Shown here: in pieces, positions 33,761-41,054 of the stretch
How the letters are laid out: each line of letters starts with the position of its first letter
Numbering within the stretch: the first letter of the stretch is position 1
Assembly (NCBI GenBank): GCA_050013075.1
Contig: JBEKFZ010000025.1
Coordinates: forward strand, 1 to 49,825
Direction of reading: 5' to 3'
Length of the DNA: 49,825 nucleotides
Source of the DNA: JBEKIK01 sp050013075
GTDB lineage: Bacteria > Planctomycetota > Planctomycetia > Pirellulales > Thermoguttaceae
Translations under genes and position numbers: made by a program
Notes under the pieces: model-generated
What the model was told of the DNA's origin: nothing
What the model saw: the letters and a program-made list of their open reading frames with translations, nothing else
Databases searched by the model: none

Positions 33761-33774
33761 CCTTCATCCTCTAT
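33711..33774. repeat. Heptamer array covering the annotated uppS start
   Basis: On the minus strand the units are AGGATGA, AGGATGA, then after a short break CCTTTCC, CCCATTC, CCAATCC, CATATCA. The first units contain both AGGA and the ATG. Confidence 0.75.
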
Positions 33775-33775
33775 A

Positions 33776-33795
33776 CCGGGCAATAAATTGCCCGG
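33776..33795. repeat. Hairpin CCGGGCAAT/ATTGCCCGG
   Basis: Perfect 9-bp stem with an AA loop in the purA-uppS gap, followed on the plus strand by CCCCTTTT. Same style as the hairpins at 32829 and 48922. Confidence 0.8.
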
Positions 33796-33824
33796 CCCCT
33801 TTTGTCCTCTGCCCATCGCCCACA

Positions 33825-35123
33825 TCATCCTTCATCCTTTGCAAAAATCGTCTGCTCCCGGTCCGGACCCACGGAAATGATTTCCACCGGAATGCCGATT
33901 AGTCGGCTAAGCCGGTCGAGATATTGCCGCGCGTTGGCCGGTAGATCGGTTACGCGGCGGATATTGCTGATTTCCGTTTGCCAGCCGGGCAAGGTCTCGT
34001 AGATCGGCGTTACGCGGCGCAGATCGTCCACGTGGCTGGGGAAATTAGTCGTCTTCCGGCCGTCTAATTCATAAGCCGTGCAAATCTTGATTTCCGGCAA
34101 CCGGCTGAGCACGTCCAATAACATGACACTCAATACATCCACTCCGCCCAGACGCGCGGCATAGCGAACGGCCACGGCATCGAACCAGCCGCAGCGGCGC
34201 GGACGCCGGGTGACGGTTCCGTATTCGTTGCCCCGGTCGCGGATGTGCTGGCCCGTGGCGTTATCTTGCTCGGTGGGGAACGGGCCGCCGCCGACCCGGC
34301 TGGTGTACGCCTTGATAATACCGATTACCTTGGTGATGAATCGGCCCGGTACGCCGGACCCGGGCGATACGCCCACTCCCGAACTGTTGCTGCTGGTGAC
34401 AAAGGGGAAAGTGCCGTGATCGACATCCAACATGCTGCCCTGAGCGCCCTCGAAAAGCACTCGTTTGCCCGATTCTAGGGCGTCCAGCAGATAAGCCGTG
34501 GTGTCGGCAACAAGCGGTTTCAGCCGTTGGGCGTATCCCTGGTACTGTTGGAATATCTCCCGGGCGTCAAGGGGCTTGATGGGCACTGCCGGCGAGGAGG
34601 AGGAAAACAATCGATTCTTCACCCGGACTATTTTTTCAATCCTCTCAAAAAAACCAGGACGATACATATCGCCCATGCGGATGGCCAACGAACGACCGAC
34701 CTTATCGCTGTAGCACGGTCCGATGCCTCTTTGGGTGGTGCCGATCGATTCTCCGGACGTACACTGTACGTCAAGCAATTTGTCTTCTTCGATATGCCAG
34801 GGAAAGATTACGTGTGCCCGGTCACTTATCATCAGGTTTTCGGCGACTTTGACGCCCCGGCCGGACAATTCATCGATTTCGGCCAACAAGCTGGCGGGAT
34901 TGACCACTACTCCGCAGGCAATAACGCATTGTACTTGGGGGCGGAAGATGCCGCTGGGAATCAGGGAAAGTTTGAAGGTTTGGCCTTCCCTGACCACCGT
35001 ATGCCCGGCATTGGCCCCGCCTTGATAACGAACTACGATGTCATGGTGCTCGGTCAGCAGATCGACGATCTTTCCTTTGGCTTCATCTCCCCACTGTAAA
35101 CCGACTACGCAAGTCGCGGCCAC
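33825..35123 (-). CDS. purA: Adenylosuccinate synthetase
   Basis: About 432 residues. The N-terminal GTP loop reads QWGDEAKGKIVD (Ala where GDEGKGK is usual), then YQGGANAGHTVV, with GTTQRGIGPCYSDK, SSNSSGVGVSPGSG and PRRCGWFDAVAVRY. It joins IMP and Asp using GTP, the first step from IMP to AMP. The start is GTG at 35123 with GAAGGA 7 nt upstream. The Gly-to-Ala change is in a position that tolerates small residues, so the enzyme is judged intact. Confidence 0.96.
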   Translation of the reverse strand: MAATCVVGLQWGDEAKGKIVDLLTEHHDIVVRYQGGANAGHTVVREGQTFKLSLIPSGIFRPQVQCVIACGVVVNPASLLAEIDELSGRGVKVAENLMISDRAHVIFPWHIEEDKLLDVQCTSGESIGTTQRGIGPCYSDKVGRSLAIRMGDMYRPGFFERIEKIVRVKNRLFSSSSPAVPIKPLDAREIFQQYQGYAQRLKPLVADTTAYLLDALESGKRVLFEGAQGSMLDVDHGTFPFVTSSNSSGVGVSPGSGVPGRFITKVIGIIKAYTSRVGGGPFPTEQDNATGQHIRDRGNEYGTVTRRPRRCGWFDAVAVRYAARLGGVDVLSVMLLDVLSRLPEIKICTAYELDGRKTTNFPSHVDDLRRVTPIYETLPGWQTEISNIRRVTDLPANARQYLDRLSRLIGIPVEIISVGPDREQTIFAKDEG

Positions 35124-35228
35124 CTTTTAATCCTTCAATAAAATCAATGAAAAAGTAATAATTGCCCAAACCCCGTCAGTTTATCGTCCTAAAACGGCAA
35201 CCACAAGGGAGGGAGAAGCGGGTAAAAG

Positions 35229-35300
35229 GATGAAGGATGAGGGATGAAGGATGAATGCGAGTGAATAATAGACCCTTTCCCTATACTCCATCCCCTATCC
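35229..35300. repeat. Heptamer arrays between purA and the SpoU gene
   Basis: AGGATGA, GGGATGA, AGGATGA units (35229-35254), then CCCTTTC, CCTATAC, TCCATCC, CCTATCC units (35274-35300), the last reaching into the SpoU stop codon. Confidence 0.75.
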
Positions 35301-35795
35301 TAGCGGAAATTGCCGGCAGTATTCGTACAGGGCCATGGCCGCGGCAGTGGCGGCGTTATGGGCAAAAGGCAGGCCGTAAACAGGGATTTCCACGGTGTGA
35401 TCCAGGAGTTTTAGCACCTCGTCGTCTATGCCGGAGCGTTCGTTGCCAACCACCAAAACCGTCTTCCGCTGGAAATGGAATTCATAGAGCCAACTGGAAT
35501 TGCTCGTCTGCTCCAGCCCGATAAGTTGATATCCCTCTTCATGTAGTCTTTTGAGCACTGGGTGAAGGGTGCGATGGATTTCGATCTCGATAATTTCGCA
35601 GGCATCCCTGGCGATTTTGCCCACTACCTTGGCATTGCCACAGCAGATTACCCGCTTTACGCCGCAACACCCGGCGGCCCTGACAATTCGGGAAAGATTG
35701 ACGTTGCTGCGCATGGGCGCGCAAGCCACGACCAGCTCGCGCGGCCGTTCCAATTGCACCGGTGTTTTGTGTCGTTGTTGCTCGAAGTCGGACAC
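35295..35795 (-). CDS. SpoU/TrmH-family RNA 2'-O-methyltransferase
   Basis: About 166 residues. SPOUT-fold motifs: NLSRIVRAAGCCGVKRVICC (motif 1), KTVLVVGNERSGIDDEVL (motif 2) and TVEIPVYGLPFAHNAATAAA (motif 3, with AHNAAT in place of the usual SLNVS). It methylates ribose 2'-OH in tRNA or rRNA; the target cannot be told. The start is a GTG without a good Shine-Dalgarno. The last codons merge with a heptamer array. Confidence 0.85.
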   Translation of the reverse strand: MSDFEQQRHKTPVQLERPRELVVACAPMRSNVNLSRIVRAAGCCGVKRVICCGNAKVVGKIARDACEIIEIEIHRTLHPVLKRLHEEGYQLIGLEQTSNSSWLYEFHFQRKTVLVVGNERSGIDDEVLKLLDHTVEIPVYGLPFAHNAATAAAMALYEYCRQFPLG

Positions 35796-36545
35796 GGCAG
35801 TTTGTTAATATTTAAAAAATTGGGGCCAGGCGACATGCTCCGGAGGTTTATGTCGGAGTATGGTCCTGGCCCCTTGTAGCGATATTGCATCGCTACGGTA
35901 CCTGTTTGATGATCCGCCTATAAGGGCGCGCGGATTATCGCGCAGCCCGAACAGAGCGGGAAAAACCCAATAAAGTAAACGACAAAAAAGAGTTCCATGA
36001 AAAAGACCTTCCGCAACGCCACAATTCAATTCTACTTGATGAAAAAAAAATTGCAAAGATTAAAATGAAGATAAATAAAAATTAGGAAAAGAAAACAGCA
36101 CGGCCTTCCAAATATTGGTGAATACGCCCGTCAGCGATTCGCCGGCGTTAAGTCCGGAGGAACCGGGAATAACGTAACTCTCTGCATACCGTTCCCTTCT
36201 TCAATTTATGAACACCCTTGGCAAGTAGTTCGGCCACGCTTTTCCAGACGGCAACCCAAGGGGCGGGAAATTCCTTGGTAAGTAAATAATACTACAGCGC
36301 TATGCTCCCGAACGCTTGCGTTGCTAGCAATTAAATTGGAAGCTGTATTCCCGTGGTTTATCTGTGTTGACTGACGAATGACTGGTTTTTTTCTTGGAGA
36401 AAACGGCCATGACAATTTCTTCACCGAAATCTCATATTATTAAAGGCTTATGTCATAACAAGTTCCGAAACTCAGCGCTGTAGTAATAAGTTTGCCTATT
36501 ATTAACGGAATTGTCTTTCGCCGGGATTTTTCCACATGTTTTCAC
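35796..36545. other. Gene-poor region upstream of the SpoU gene
   Basis: Apart from a hairpin at 35822-35873 (below) nothing convincing is seen. There are A-rich tracts near 36040-36090 and small open frames without start signals or family resemblance. No tRNA or known ncRNA core was recognised. Confidence 0.4.
35822..35873 (-). terminator. Possible terminator or REP hairpin
   Basis: GGGGCCAGG (35822-35830) pairs with CCTGGCCCC (35865-35873), with an inner stem CATGCTCCG/CGGAGTATG. On the minus strand it is followed by AATTTTTTAAA. It could stop transcription from upstream or attenuate the SpoU gene. Confidence 0.5.
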
Positions 36546-36741
36546 TCATGATAGCGGTGGATGGGCCGTTTTTGAGCCTTGGCTTGCCACCTGCCCGGAG
36601 GGTGCGTTCGGATCGAAAACAGGCGTCCTCACGATGATCGTATAAATCGGCACGCAAACGAGCACTCCCGCCAGCAAGCCTAAAAATTGGGCGATAAACG
36701 TTTTCCATCCACCAGCGGTCCGAATCTTCGCCGTGCTTCAT
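36546..36741 (-). pseudogene. Small single-helix membrane protein, apparent +1 frameshift at the start
   Basis: After the codon ATG at 36741 one extra A separates the start from an open frame: AGC ACG GCG AAG ATT ... encoding STAKIRTAGGWKTFIAQFLG, then LLAGVLVCVPIYTIIVRTP and about 25 more residues to a TGA. Without the extra A the product would be MSTAKIRTAGGWK..., a 63-residue protein with one strong membrane helix. Either a decayed gene, a sequencing indel, or a gene starting at the internal ATT. No family recognised. Confidence 0.35.
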
Positions 36742-36769
36742 GGAACGGTAGATGTTTGTGTGTGATGCG

Positions 36770-37384
36770 TTACGAATTAACCATTTTTCCCGAATCCACC
36801 AATTCCATCAAGCGCGGAATCAGCAGCCGCGCCGCACGGGCGCGATGGCTCAGGCAGGCTTTTACCAACTGGCCGAATTCGGCGAACGAGCGATGATATT
36901 CCACGATTTCGAACAAGGGATCGTAGCCGAAGCCGTTGTTGCCCCGGGGCTGGAAAAGAATCCGGCCGCGACATGCCGCCTCGCTCTCGGCCCGGATCGA
37001 GCCTTCCGGATCGGCCAAGGCCATGTGGCAGACAAATTGGGCCGAGCGCTTTTCAATTGGAGTATCGCCCAGCAGTTCCAGTAAAAGAAGGTTGTTACCC
37101 TCGTCCGTGGCATCCTCTCCGGCAAAACGGGCGGAAAGGACTCCGGGCCGGCCGTCCAGGGCATCGACCAGCAGCCCGCTGTCGTCGGCCAATACCCAGC
37201 GGCGCAATTGCCGGGCGTATCCGGCCGCCTTTAAAACGGCATTGGCTGCGAAAGTCTCGCCGTCTTCGGGCACCGCCGGCGCGCCGGGAAAGTCGGCCAG
37301 CGTTTTTAGTTCCACGCCCACGGGCTGAAACAAATCGGCCAGTTCCCGGCCCTTTTTCAGATTCGCCGTTCCAATGATAATCAT
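36770..37384 (-). CDS. rdgB: XTP/dITP diphosphatase (RdgB/HAM1)
   Basis: About 204 residues. IIIGTANLKKGRELADLFQP, DGETFAANAVLKAAGYARQL, VLADDSGLLVDALDGRPGVL, SARFAGEDATD and PRGNNGFGYDPLFEI are the conserved HAM1 blocks. It hydrolyses non-canonical purine triphosphates to monophosphates, keeping ITP and XTP out of DNA. Its ATG overlaps the pyk stop by 4 nt, so the two are translationally coupled and co-transcribed. Confidence 0.95.
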   Translation of the reverse strand: MIIIGTANLKKGRELADLFQPVGVELKTLADFPGAPAVPEDGETFAANAVLKAAGYARQLRRWVLADDSGLLVDALDGRPGVLSARFAGEDATDEGNNLLLLELLGDTPIEKRSAQFVCHMALADPEGSIRAESEAACRGRILFQPRGNNGFGYDPLFEIVEYHRSFAEFGQLVKACLSHRARAARLLIPRLMELVDSGKMVNS

Positions 37385-38916
37385 GGTGTATTCCCTAACT
37401 GATGCACCACGATTGCATTATGGGCACTGGCGGTCAGGCCGGTGCCGATGATCAGCACGATGCGGTCGCCGGGGTTCAGATAACCGCTTTGACGGCCCAG
37501 TTGGGTGACGTAATCGAGCAATTCCTGGCTCTTTCCGACCGGCGCACCGGCCAAGGGGAAGACGCCCCAGTACAGGCACATCCGCCGCAGAGTGGCTTCG
37601 CTCTCGCTCACGCCCACGATGGGCACGAAATTGCGATTTTTCGACAATGCCAAGGCCGTGGCCCCGCTGGAACTGGCCACCACGACCAGCTTGGCCGCGA
37701 CCTGCTCGGCAATGCGGCCGGCGGCGTCGACAATTGCTTGCGTAATCGGATTTACCGCCAAGGTTTTTGCCGCTTCAGGGTCCATGGCAAGCGATGGGTG
37801 CGGCAGCATCGGCTCGGTCGCCAAGGCGATGCGGTGCATCATTTCCACCGCTTCTTGGGGATAATCGCCGATTGCCGTTTCGCCGGACAACATGCAGGCG
37901 TCGGCCCCGTCAAGGATCGCATTGGCCACGTCGGTAACTTCAGCCCGGGTGGGCAGCGATGAGTGTTGCATGCTGTCGAGCATCTGCGTGGCGATAATCA
38001 CCGGCTTGCGCTGCCGATTGCACGCGGAGACGATTTGCTTTTGAGCCAAGGCGACCCGGGCGATATCGGTCTCCACGCCAAGATCGCCCCGGGCGACCAT
38101 CACCCCGTCGGCCGCCGCGACGATTTCGTCCAAGTGGTCCAATGCCTCCGGTTTTTCGATCTTGGCGATCACCTGCGGCAAAAAACCGGTGACTGAAGAA
38201 ATGGGAATCGGAAATGTCCCCTCTCCCGACCAACCTTCGGTCGGTGCCCGGAGAGGGCTAGGGTGAGGGCTGGCCAGGAGCGATTTTAACTGCCGCACGT
38301 CATCGGCCGAACGAACAAAACTTAATCCGATAAAGTCGATGCCGATTCGGGCGGCCCAAACGGCATTTTCCCGGTCGGCCGGACCCAGGGCCGGAACGCT
38401 CAATTTCACCCCGGGCAGATTCACTCCCTGCCGGCTGCGGATCAGACCCGGCTGCACCACCCGGCATTGGGCATAATCCGCTCCGCGCTCTTCGACAACC
38501 AGGCCGACCGTGCCGTCGGCAAGCATCACCCGATCGCCAACCGCCAGTTCATCGACCAGCGGTTCATATGTTGTTGTCAATTCCCGCGCCTGCCGTGCGA
38601 CTGTGCCCCTTATAAAACGAATAGTGTCACCGGCGTGACAATCCATTTGCCCGCCGGGCAATTCGCCCAGGCGTATTTTCGGTCCGGCCAGATCGGCCAA
38701 CACGGCCACGAATTTGCCCGTCTCAACGACCGCCTGGCGCACGGTCACCAATCGGGCCTCTTGTTCCCGGCGCTCGCCGTGTGCCATATTCAGCCGAAAA
38801 ACATCCACCCCTGCGATGATTAAAGCCTTCAACCGGTCCAACGATTCGCACGCCGGCCCGATGGTGGCGACAATTTTCGTCCTGGAAAACCGCCCTATTG
38901 GTAGTTTTTGTTCCAT
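37381..38916 (-). CDS. pyk: Pyruvate kinase, carrying an in-frame palindromic repeat
   Basis: About 511 residues. TKIVATIGPACESL, VFRLNMAHGER, LADLAGPKIRLGELPGGQ, IDFIGLSFVRSADDV, QVIAKIEKPEALDHLDEI (catalytic Lys), GVMVARGDLGVE, ATQMLDSM, PTRAEVTDVANAILDGADA and CMLSGETAIGDYP are all present. Between FVRSADDVRQLKSLLA and the Lys strand, where the family has about 10 residues, there are about 30, of which PHPSPLRAPTEGWSGEGT is a genomic repeat copy. The C-terminal allosteric-type domain is complete. A toxin-antitoxin pair lies 3 nt upstream and may supply its promoter. Confidence 0.95.
   Translation of the reverse strand: MEQKLPIGRFSRTKIVATIGPACESLDRLKALIIAGVDVFRLNMAHGERREQEARLVTVRQAVVETGKFVAVLADLAGPKIRLGELPGGQMDCHAGDTIRFIRGTVARQARELTTTYEPLVDELAVGDRVMLADGTVGLVVEERGADYAQCRVVQPGLIRSRQGVNLPGVKLSVPALGPADRENAVWAARIGIDFIGLSFVRSADDVRQLKSLLASPHPSPLRAPTEGWSGEGTFPIPISSVTGFLPQVIAKIEKPEALDHLDEIVAAADGVMVARGDLGVETDIARVALAQKQIVSACNRQRKPVIIATQMLDSMQHSSLPTRAEVTDVANAILDGADACMLSGETAIGDYPQEAVEMMHRIALATEPMLPHPSLAMDPEAAKTLAVNPITQAIVDAAGRIAEQVAAKLVVVASSSGATALALSKNRNFVPIVGVSESEATLRRMCLYWGVFPLAGAPVGKSQELLDYVTQLGRQSGYLNPGDRIVLIIGTGLTASAHNAIVVHQLGNTP
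38217..38270 (-). repeat. Palindromic genomic repeat inserted in pyk
   Basis: On the minus strand GCCCTCACCCTAGCCCTCTC, loop with GACCGAAGGTTGGTC, then GGGAGAGGG. It is read as PHPSPLRAPTEGWSGEGT, the same frame as copies A and B. Confidence 0.88.
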
Positions 38917-38919
38917 GAT

Positions 38920-39300
38920 CTACCAGCCTTTTTTGGAATGTTTCCGCCTTCTTTTGGCTTCGATAACACGCATGATCTTATCCACGGTTTTCGGGGTGGC
39001 TGTGTGCTTTCCATTTTCGATACGTGAAAGCGTTTCCTGCCGGATGCCCGCCAATTCGGCCAATTTCTGTTGACTTAGCCCAACACCCTTTCGATCCCGG
39101 ATCAGGTCCCGGGCCAGAGAAATTCGAGCATACTCCAAAGCCGGGACCCGGCCATTCTTATCAGGTTTGGGCAGCGGCGGCAGTTCTTCATCGTCCACCG
39201 TTAATGCCTCACCGGCCTCACGGCACAAGCGGTCATATTCATTTTCGGGCAATAAAACAAATCGCTTGCCCTCGACTTCGATATGTTGTAATCCAATCAT
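38920..39300 (-). CDS. HTH antitoxin of RelE-type pair
   Basis: About 126 residues. The N-terminal part (VEGKRFVLLPENEYDRLCRE) is a Phd/RelB-like segment. Residues about 75-115 are a Cro/C1-type HTH (GLSQQKLAELAGIRQETLSRI). It starts 6 nt after the RelE-like gene and ends 3 nt before the pyk start. It should neutralise the toxin and repress the shared promoter at 39568-39595. Confidence 0.85.
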   Translation of the reverse strand: MIGLQHIEVEGKRFVLLPENEYDRLCREAGEALTVDDEELPPLPKPDKNGRVPALEYARISLARDLIRDRKGVGLSQQKLAELAGIRQETLSRIENGKHTATPKTVDKIMRVIEAKRRRKHSKKGW

Positions 39301-39306
39301 GTTCGT

Positions 39307-39561
39307 TCACTCCTCATAAAAACCGTCGCGGTGTCCCACACGTTCTATAATTACTTCCGTGCCTTTAACGTAAAATTGCAGTCGATAATCTCCGGTGCGG
39401 ATTCGGTAGTGCCCCGCACGATTCCCGCGCAACTGCTTTGCTCCACTTACTTCAGGCCAACGTTCAAGACGTTCGATAATAGTTATGATACGGGACTTGA
39501 TCCGCGCAGGCAAATGGTCGTATTGCTCCGCCGCTTCCGCCTCGAAGATTACTCTTGCCAT
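39307..39561 (-). CDS. RelE/ParE-superfamily toxin
   Basis: About 84 residues. MARVIFEAEAAEQYDHLPAR, LERWPEVSGAKQLRGNRAGH and YRIRTGDYRLQFYVKGTEVI follow the RelE fold with its basic C-terminal half. RelE-type toxins cleave mRNA at the ribosome. The order toxin-then-antitoxin is that of higBA-like systems. Translation of the pair starts just beyond the promoter, so the leader is very short. Confidence 0.88.
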   Translation of the reverse strand: MARVIFEAEAAEQYDHLPARIKSRIITIIERLERWPEVSGAKQLRGNRAGHYRIRTGDYRLQFYVKGTEVIIERVGHRDGFYEE

Positions 39562-39567
39562 GATATA

Positions 39568-39595
39568 ATTATGACATATTTATGACATTTGTCAA
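39568..39595 (-). promoter_or_regulatory. Promoter of the RelE/HTH (and probably pyk-rdgB) unit
   Basis: Minus-strand TTGACA (39595-39590), 16-bp spacer, CATAAT (39573-39568). Two direct copies of ATGTCATAA spaced 11 bp cover the spacer and -10, a likely antitoxin operator. Confidence 0.7.
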
Positions 39596-39856
39596 GTTCA
39601 CTGCTGGGCAAACCGGCAATGGCAGCAGTATGGATATTTTCAAGTTTGTGGTCATAGAAAGGTTTACCCTTTTCTTTATGCACAGGGATGGAGGACGATT
39701 GTTCTCCTGGTTTGGTGGGGTATTGGTGAAAACTGCAGATAAGGACTGTCCAGTAGCCGGACCGCCGGGCATCCATATACTTTTATTCATATTGTCAAAG
39801 TCGATAGCGATTATCTTTTGTACCTATCGCCAACTTGATTGACAAGGTATCTTTTC
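39596..39856. other. Short gap without recognised gene
   Basis: Several overlapping small open frames on both strands show no start signal and no family resemblance; nothing can be supported. Confidence 0.4.
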
Positions 39857-40411
39857 CTACACGTCTTGCTTGCTCCAAATGAGCGTGCGGCTACAAGATG
39901 GACATGTCCATGTTTTGTTTTTCTTAGGCTCTCCGCAGGAAGAACTATGGCAAAATGGACATTTCCCGTTAGATTTTTTGAAAAACATTAGGACGTTGCG
40001 TGACCACACGTTGGTCAACATGAAAATGACAATAAGGAGGGCTTTCCCTATATTGATTACCCTTTCCTGTGTATTCGTGGCACCAATTGCCCCGATTATT
40101 GATAGGATAAATCCCAGATGGGCAAGAATTGTGACCCACCAATAACCTACCAACCAAACCCTTGCCCAAAGTTGCAGCCCAATACCCCAAATCAAAATTT
40201 CAACAATGCAGATGCCGAGAAGAATCCAAGCATTGGAGGGAATGTTTTTCTCACCATAGAAGTGCTGCCCGTATGTATTTATCAAAATCCAGACCAACCA
40301 GGCGAGGTAAATTATTATAATAAGCTTCATATTGAAGAAACCGATTGGAACGTTAAACGATACCGCCTCTTCTTTGGCTCCACTTTGCTCATTTGTACTT
40401 TGATCGCTCAT
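39857..40411 (-). CDS. Membrane protein with C-terminal zinc ribbon
   Basis: About 184 residues. Four hydrophobic segments (LIIIIYLAWLVWILIN, AWILLGICIVEILIWGIGL, WWVTILAHLGFILSIIGAIG, ALLIVIFMLTNVW) are followed by a zinc ribbon (CPFCHSSSCGEPKKNKTWTC, PSC). No family recognised. AAGGGG lies 8 nt before ATG 40411; ATG 40417 is also possible. A perfect palindrome lies about 75 bp upstream (40482-40498). Confidence 0.65.
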   Translation of the reverse strand: MSDQSTNEQSGAKEEAVSFNVPIGFFNMKLIIIIYLAWLVWILINTYGQHFYGEKNIPSNAWILLGICIVEILIWGIGLQLWARVWLVGYWWVTILAHLGFILSIIGAIGATNTQERVINIGKALLIVIFMLTNVWSRNVLMFFKKSNGKCPFCHSSSCGEPKKNKTWTCPSCSRTLIWSKQDV

Positions 40412-40481
40412 GGTCATTTCCCCTTTCTGTTAAGATGGATTTTGCTTGTTTTATCCTCTTTTAATTTGGGCCTAATAATGA

Positions 40482-40498
40482 TTATGCAGTCTGCATAA
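40482..40498. promoter_or_regulatory. Perfect palindrome TTATGCAG-T-CTGCATAA
   Basis: 8-bp arms with a single-base centre, upstream of the minus-strand membrane protein; a possible operator. A CATAAT hexamer overlaps it, but the -35 is weak. Confidence 0.45.
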
Positions 40499-40713
40499 AC
40501 CGGCAAAAATAGGCTGATCATTTTGAAATTGCCCCTAATATAGGAGTTTTTATTCGGCATGCAAGAGGGGCATCTGTTTTTAGGTGTTTGTCTATTTCAA
40601 CCACTTCCACGCGTAATCAGTAACAGATTTCTATCGTTTATCACTAATGGATTTTTTGTTGTAATCCTCAATCATATAGTTTGACGCTTCAGCATGGCCC
40701 GTGATTGCTTGGA

Positions 40714-40744
40714 TTGACATTTTTTACTCACGTAATGATAGTAT
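40714..40744 (+). promoter_or_regulatory. Promoter of the YgiT-type gene
   Basis: TTGACA at 40714-40719, then an extended -10 TGATAGTAT with TAGTAT at 40739-40744 (19-bp spacer), 32 bp before the start codon. Confidence 0.5.
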
Positions 40745-40775
40745 TCCCGATAATTAACATTAAGAGGAAATGGTC

Positions 40776-41015
40776 ATGTCATTTTGGGAAGGCGAACAGT
40801 GCGAATACTGCAAGGGATTCATTAAAGAAAAAAATACCGAACTATCGCGGAAGGTAAAAGGGAAATACGTAGTCATTGAGAACATGCCCACCGGCGTCTG
40901 TACGGAGTGCGGAACGCGCTATTATACGGCCAACGTACTAAAATCAATCGAAGAGACGCTTCGCGGACGCAGGAAGGCAAAGCGCGAGGTCCGAGTGCCT
41001 GTGTATTCACTCTAA
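40776..41015 (+). CDS. YgiT-type zinc-finger protein (MqsA N-terminal-like), orphan
   Basis: About 79 residues. Two CxxC motifs (CEYCKGFI, CTECGTRYY) form the zinc finger, followed by a basic helix (LRGRRKAKREVRV). These proteins are usually paired with a DUF4258 toxin gene; none is adjacent here and the C-terminal HTH of MqsA is absent. AAGAGG lies 8 nt before ATG 40776, which is preferred over ATG 40770. Confidence 0.85.
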   Translation: MSFWEGEQCEYCKGFIKEKNTELSRKVKGKYVVIENMPTGVCTECGTRYYTANVLKSIEETLRGRRKAKREVRVPVYSL

Positions 41016-41054
41016 TCGCACAGTCGATTTAATTCTGATAGGCAGGCTCACCAA

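Larger units (their letters stand above)
40412..40775. other. Divergent intergenic region
   Basis: Between the zinc-ribbon membrane protein (-) and the YgiT-type gene (+). It holds the palindrome at 40482-40498 and a TTGACA promoter at 40714-40744; no gene is seen. Confidence 0.5.

Noticed and set aside
39582..39842. Overlapping small frames on both strands (about 75-86 codons)
   Set aside because: No start signals and no family pattern on either strand; cannot choose between them.
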